A stretch of 6,085 nt of DNA from G713 sp034717835 (lineage in GTDB: Bacteria > Chloroflexota > Anaerolineae > B4-G1 > SLSP01): positions 1-6,085 of the forward strand of contig JAYELZ010000029.1 in the NCBI GenBank assembly GCA_034717835.1, read 5' to 3'. How positions within the stretch are numbered: the first letter of the stretch is position 1; every line of letters starts with the position of its first letter. The notes beneath the pieces were generated by a model. The model did no database searches. It was given only the letters and a program-made list of their open reading frames with translations, and had not been told where the DNA came from. Both the position numbers and the translations under genes were made by a program. Positions 5,728 to 6,085 of this stretch are shown one piece after another.

Positions 5728-6051
5728 ATGATGAAAATGGTAATGGCTGTTGTTCCCAAAGATGTAGCGGAGGACGTACTGCACGCGCTGATCTCCGCTG
5801 GACACACCGCCACGTTTTCCAGCAGCCGGGGCGGGGTCTTGAGACAGGCGCAGGTGATGTTAATGATCGCTGTGGCGGTCGAGGAACTCTCTAAAGTACT
5901 GGAACTCATTCGCGCTAATTGCCATACGAAAGTCAAGGTGGCCTCGGATGAGAGCAAAACCTCATTTTTCCCCAAAGCGCAAGGTGGTGAGGCCGAGGTG
6001 GGCGGAGCTGCCATCGCCGTATGGGCGTTGGATTCCTTTGAGACCTATTAG
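5728..6051 (+). CDS. PII-like protein of the cyclic-di-AMP receptor (DarA/PstA, DUF970) family
   Basis: Small cytosolic protein of 107 residues, probably trimeric like its family. It starts MMKMVMAVV, matching the first strand of DarA/PstA (MKMIIAIV), then has a helix (12-24), TAT (27-29), the ligand-loop RGGVLR (34-39), a second helix (51-63), a disordered-looking loop (about 73-88) and the family's strand signature EVGGAAIAV (90-98), ending LDSFETY. Family members bind c-di-AMP at subunit interfaces, and PII relatives bind ATP/ADP. Compared with the Staphylococcus aureus PstA sequence as I recall it, Thr28 is kept (Thr29 here) and the GG-x-LR core is kept, but Phe36 is Val37 and Asn41 is Gln42, so ligand preference may differ. 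It follows atpA by 11 nt with its own ribosome-binding site and is probably co-transcribed. It occupies the place where gamma (atpG) normally stands. A role in sensing a nucleotide and modulating the ATPase is inference. Confidence 0.85.
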   Translation: MMKMVMAVVPKDVAEDVLHALISAGHTATFSSSRGGVLRQAQVMLMIAVAVEELSKVLELIRANCHTKVKVASDESKTSFFPKAQGGEAEVGGAAIAVWALDSFETY

Positions 6052-6085
6052 CGGCAGCGGTTTAGCGTCTCAGCGGCATAGCGAC

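Noticed and set aside
6050..6085. Repeated AGCGGCA (6050-6056 and 6072-6078) in the tail
   Set aside because: Two 7-base copies at the window edge are too little to call a repeat, and no start codon of gamma is seen there.
1..6085. CRISPR, tRNA, rRNA, transposase or attachment sites
   Set aside because: No cloverleaf, direct-repeat array, transposase motifs or terminal inverted repeats were seen on either strand.

Overview
The window is GC-rich and all genes lie on the + strand. It covers most of an operon for an N-type (alternate, "N-ATPase") F1Fo-ATPase. The order is atpD(beta, 5' end missing)-atpC(epsilon)-atpQ-atpR-atpB(a)-atpE(c)-atpF(b with a delta-like C-terminus)-atpA(alpha), followed by a small gene of the PII-like cyclic-di-AMP-receptor (DarA/PstA, DUF970) family. 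This order, the two small membrane genes atpQ and atpR between epsilon and a, the absence of a separate delta gene (atpH), and a c subunit with two membrane carboxylates are hallmarks of N-ATPases. These are usually second, laterally transferred ATPases found alongside the housekeeping enzyme. The host cannot be fixed from the sequence. The DUF970-family protein and the style of the dispersed repeat-like spacer fit a Chloroflexota-like or other deep-branching bacterium, but that is only an impression.

Layout. Bases 1-1055 hold the beta subunit from just upstream of its P-loop to its stop codon. Bases 1056-1257 are a non-coding, AT-richer gap of about 200 bp with short repeat-like material, which interrupts an otherwise compact operon. 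Bases 1258-2839 carry epsilon, AtpQ, AtpR and subunit a, with a 14-nt overlap and two short gaps. Bases 2885-4038 carry c and b. Alpha (4031-5716) overlaps the end of b by 8 nt. The PII-like gene (5728-6051) begins 11 nt after alpha and sits where N-ATPase operons normally carry atpG (gamma). No gamma gene is visible before the window ends.

How the parts work together. Alpha and beta form the catalytic hexamer. Epsilon, with the gamma that must be encoded elsewhere or just downstream, forms the central stalk. Subunit a and the c ring form the ion channel and rotor. The b protein, carrying a delta-like tail, supplies the peripheral stalk. AtpQ and AtpR are N-ATPase-specific membrane accessory proteins. 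The c subunit has the Glu-Ser-Thr...Tyr ion-binding signature of Na+ rings plus an extra Glu in helix 1.

The points most worth a second look are: (i) the PII/c-di-AMP-receptor-like gene in the gamma position, suggesting ligand control of an ion pump; (ii) a roughly 50-residue N-terminal extension on alpha that resembles the first half of a YhbY/CRM RNA-binding domain; (iii) loss of most of the glycine motif in helix 1 of c; (iv) the repeat-bearing gap between beta and epsilon.
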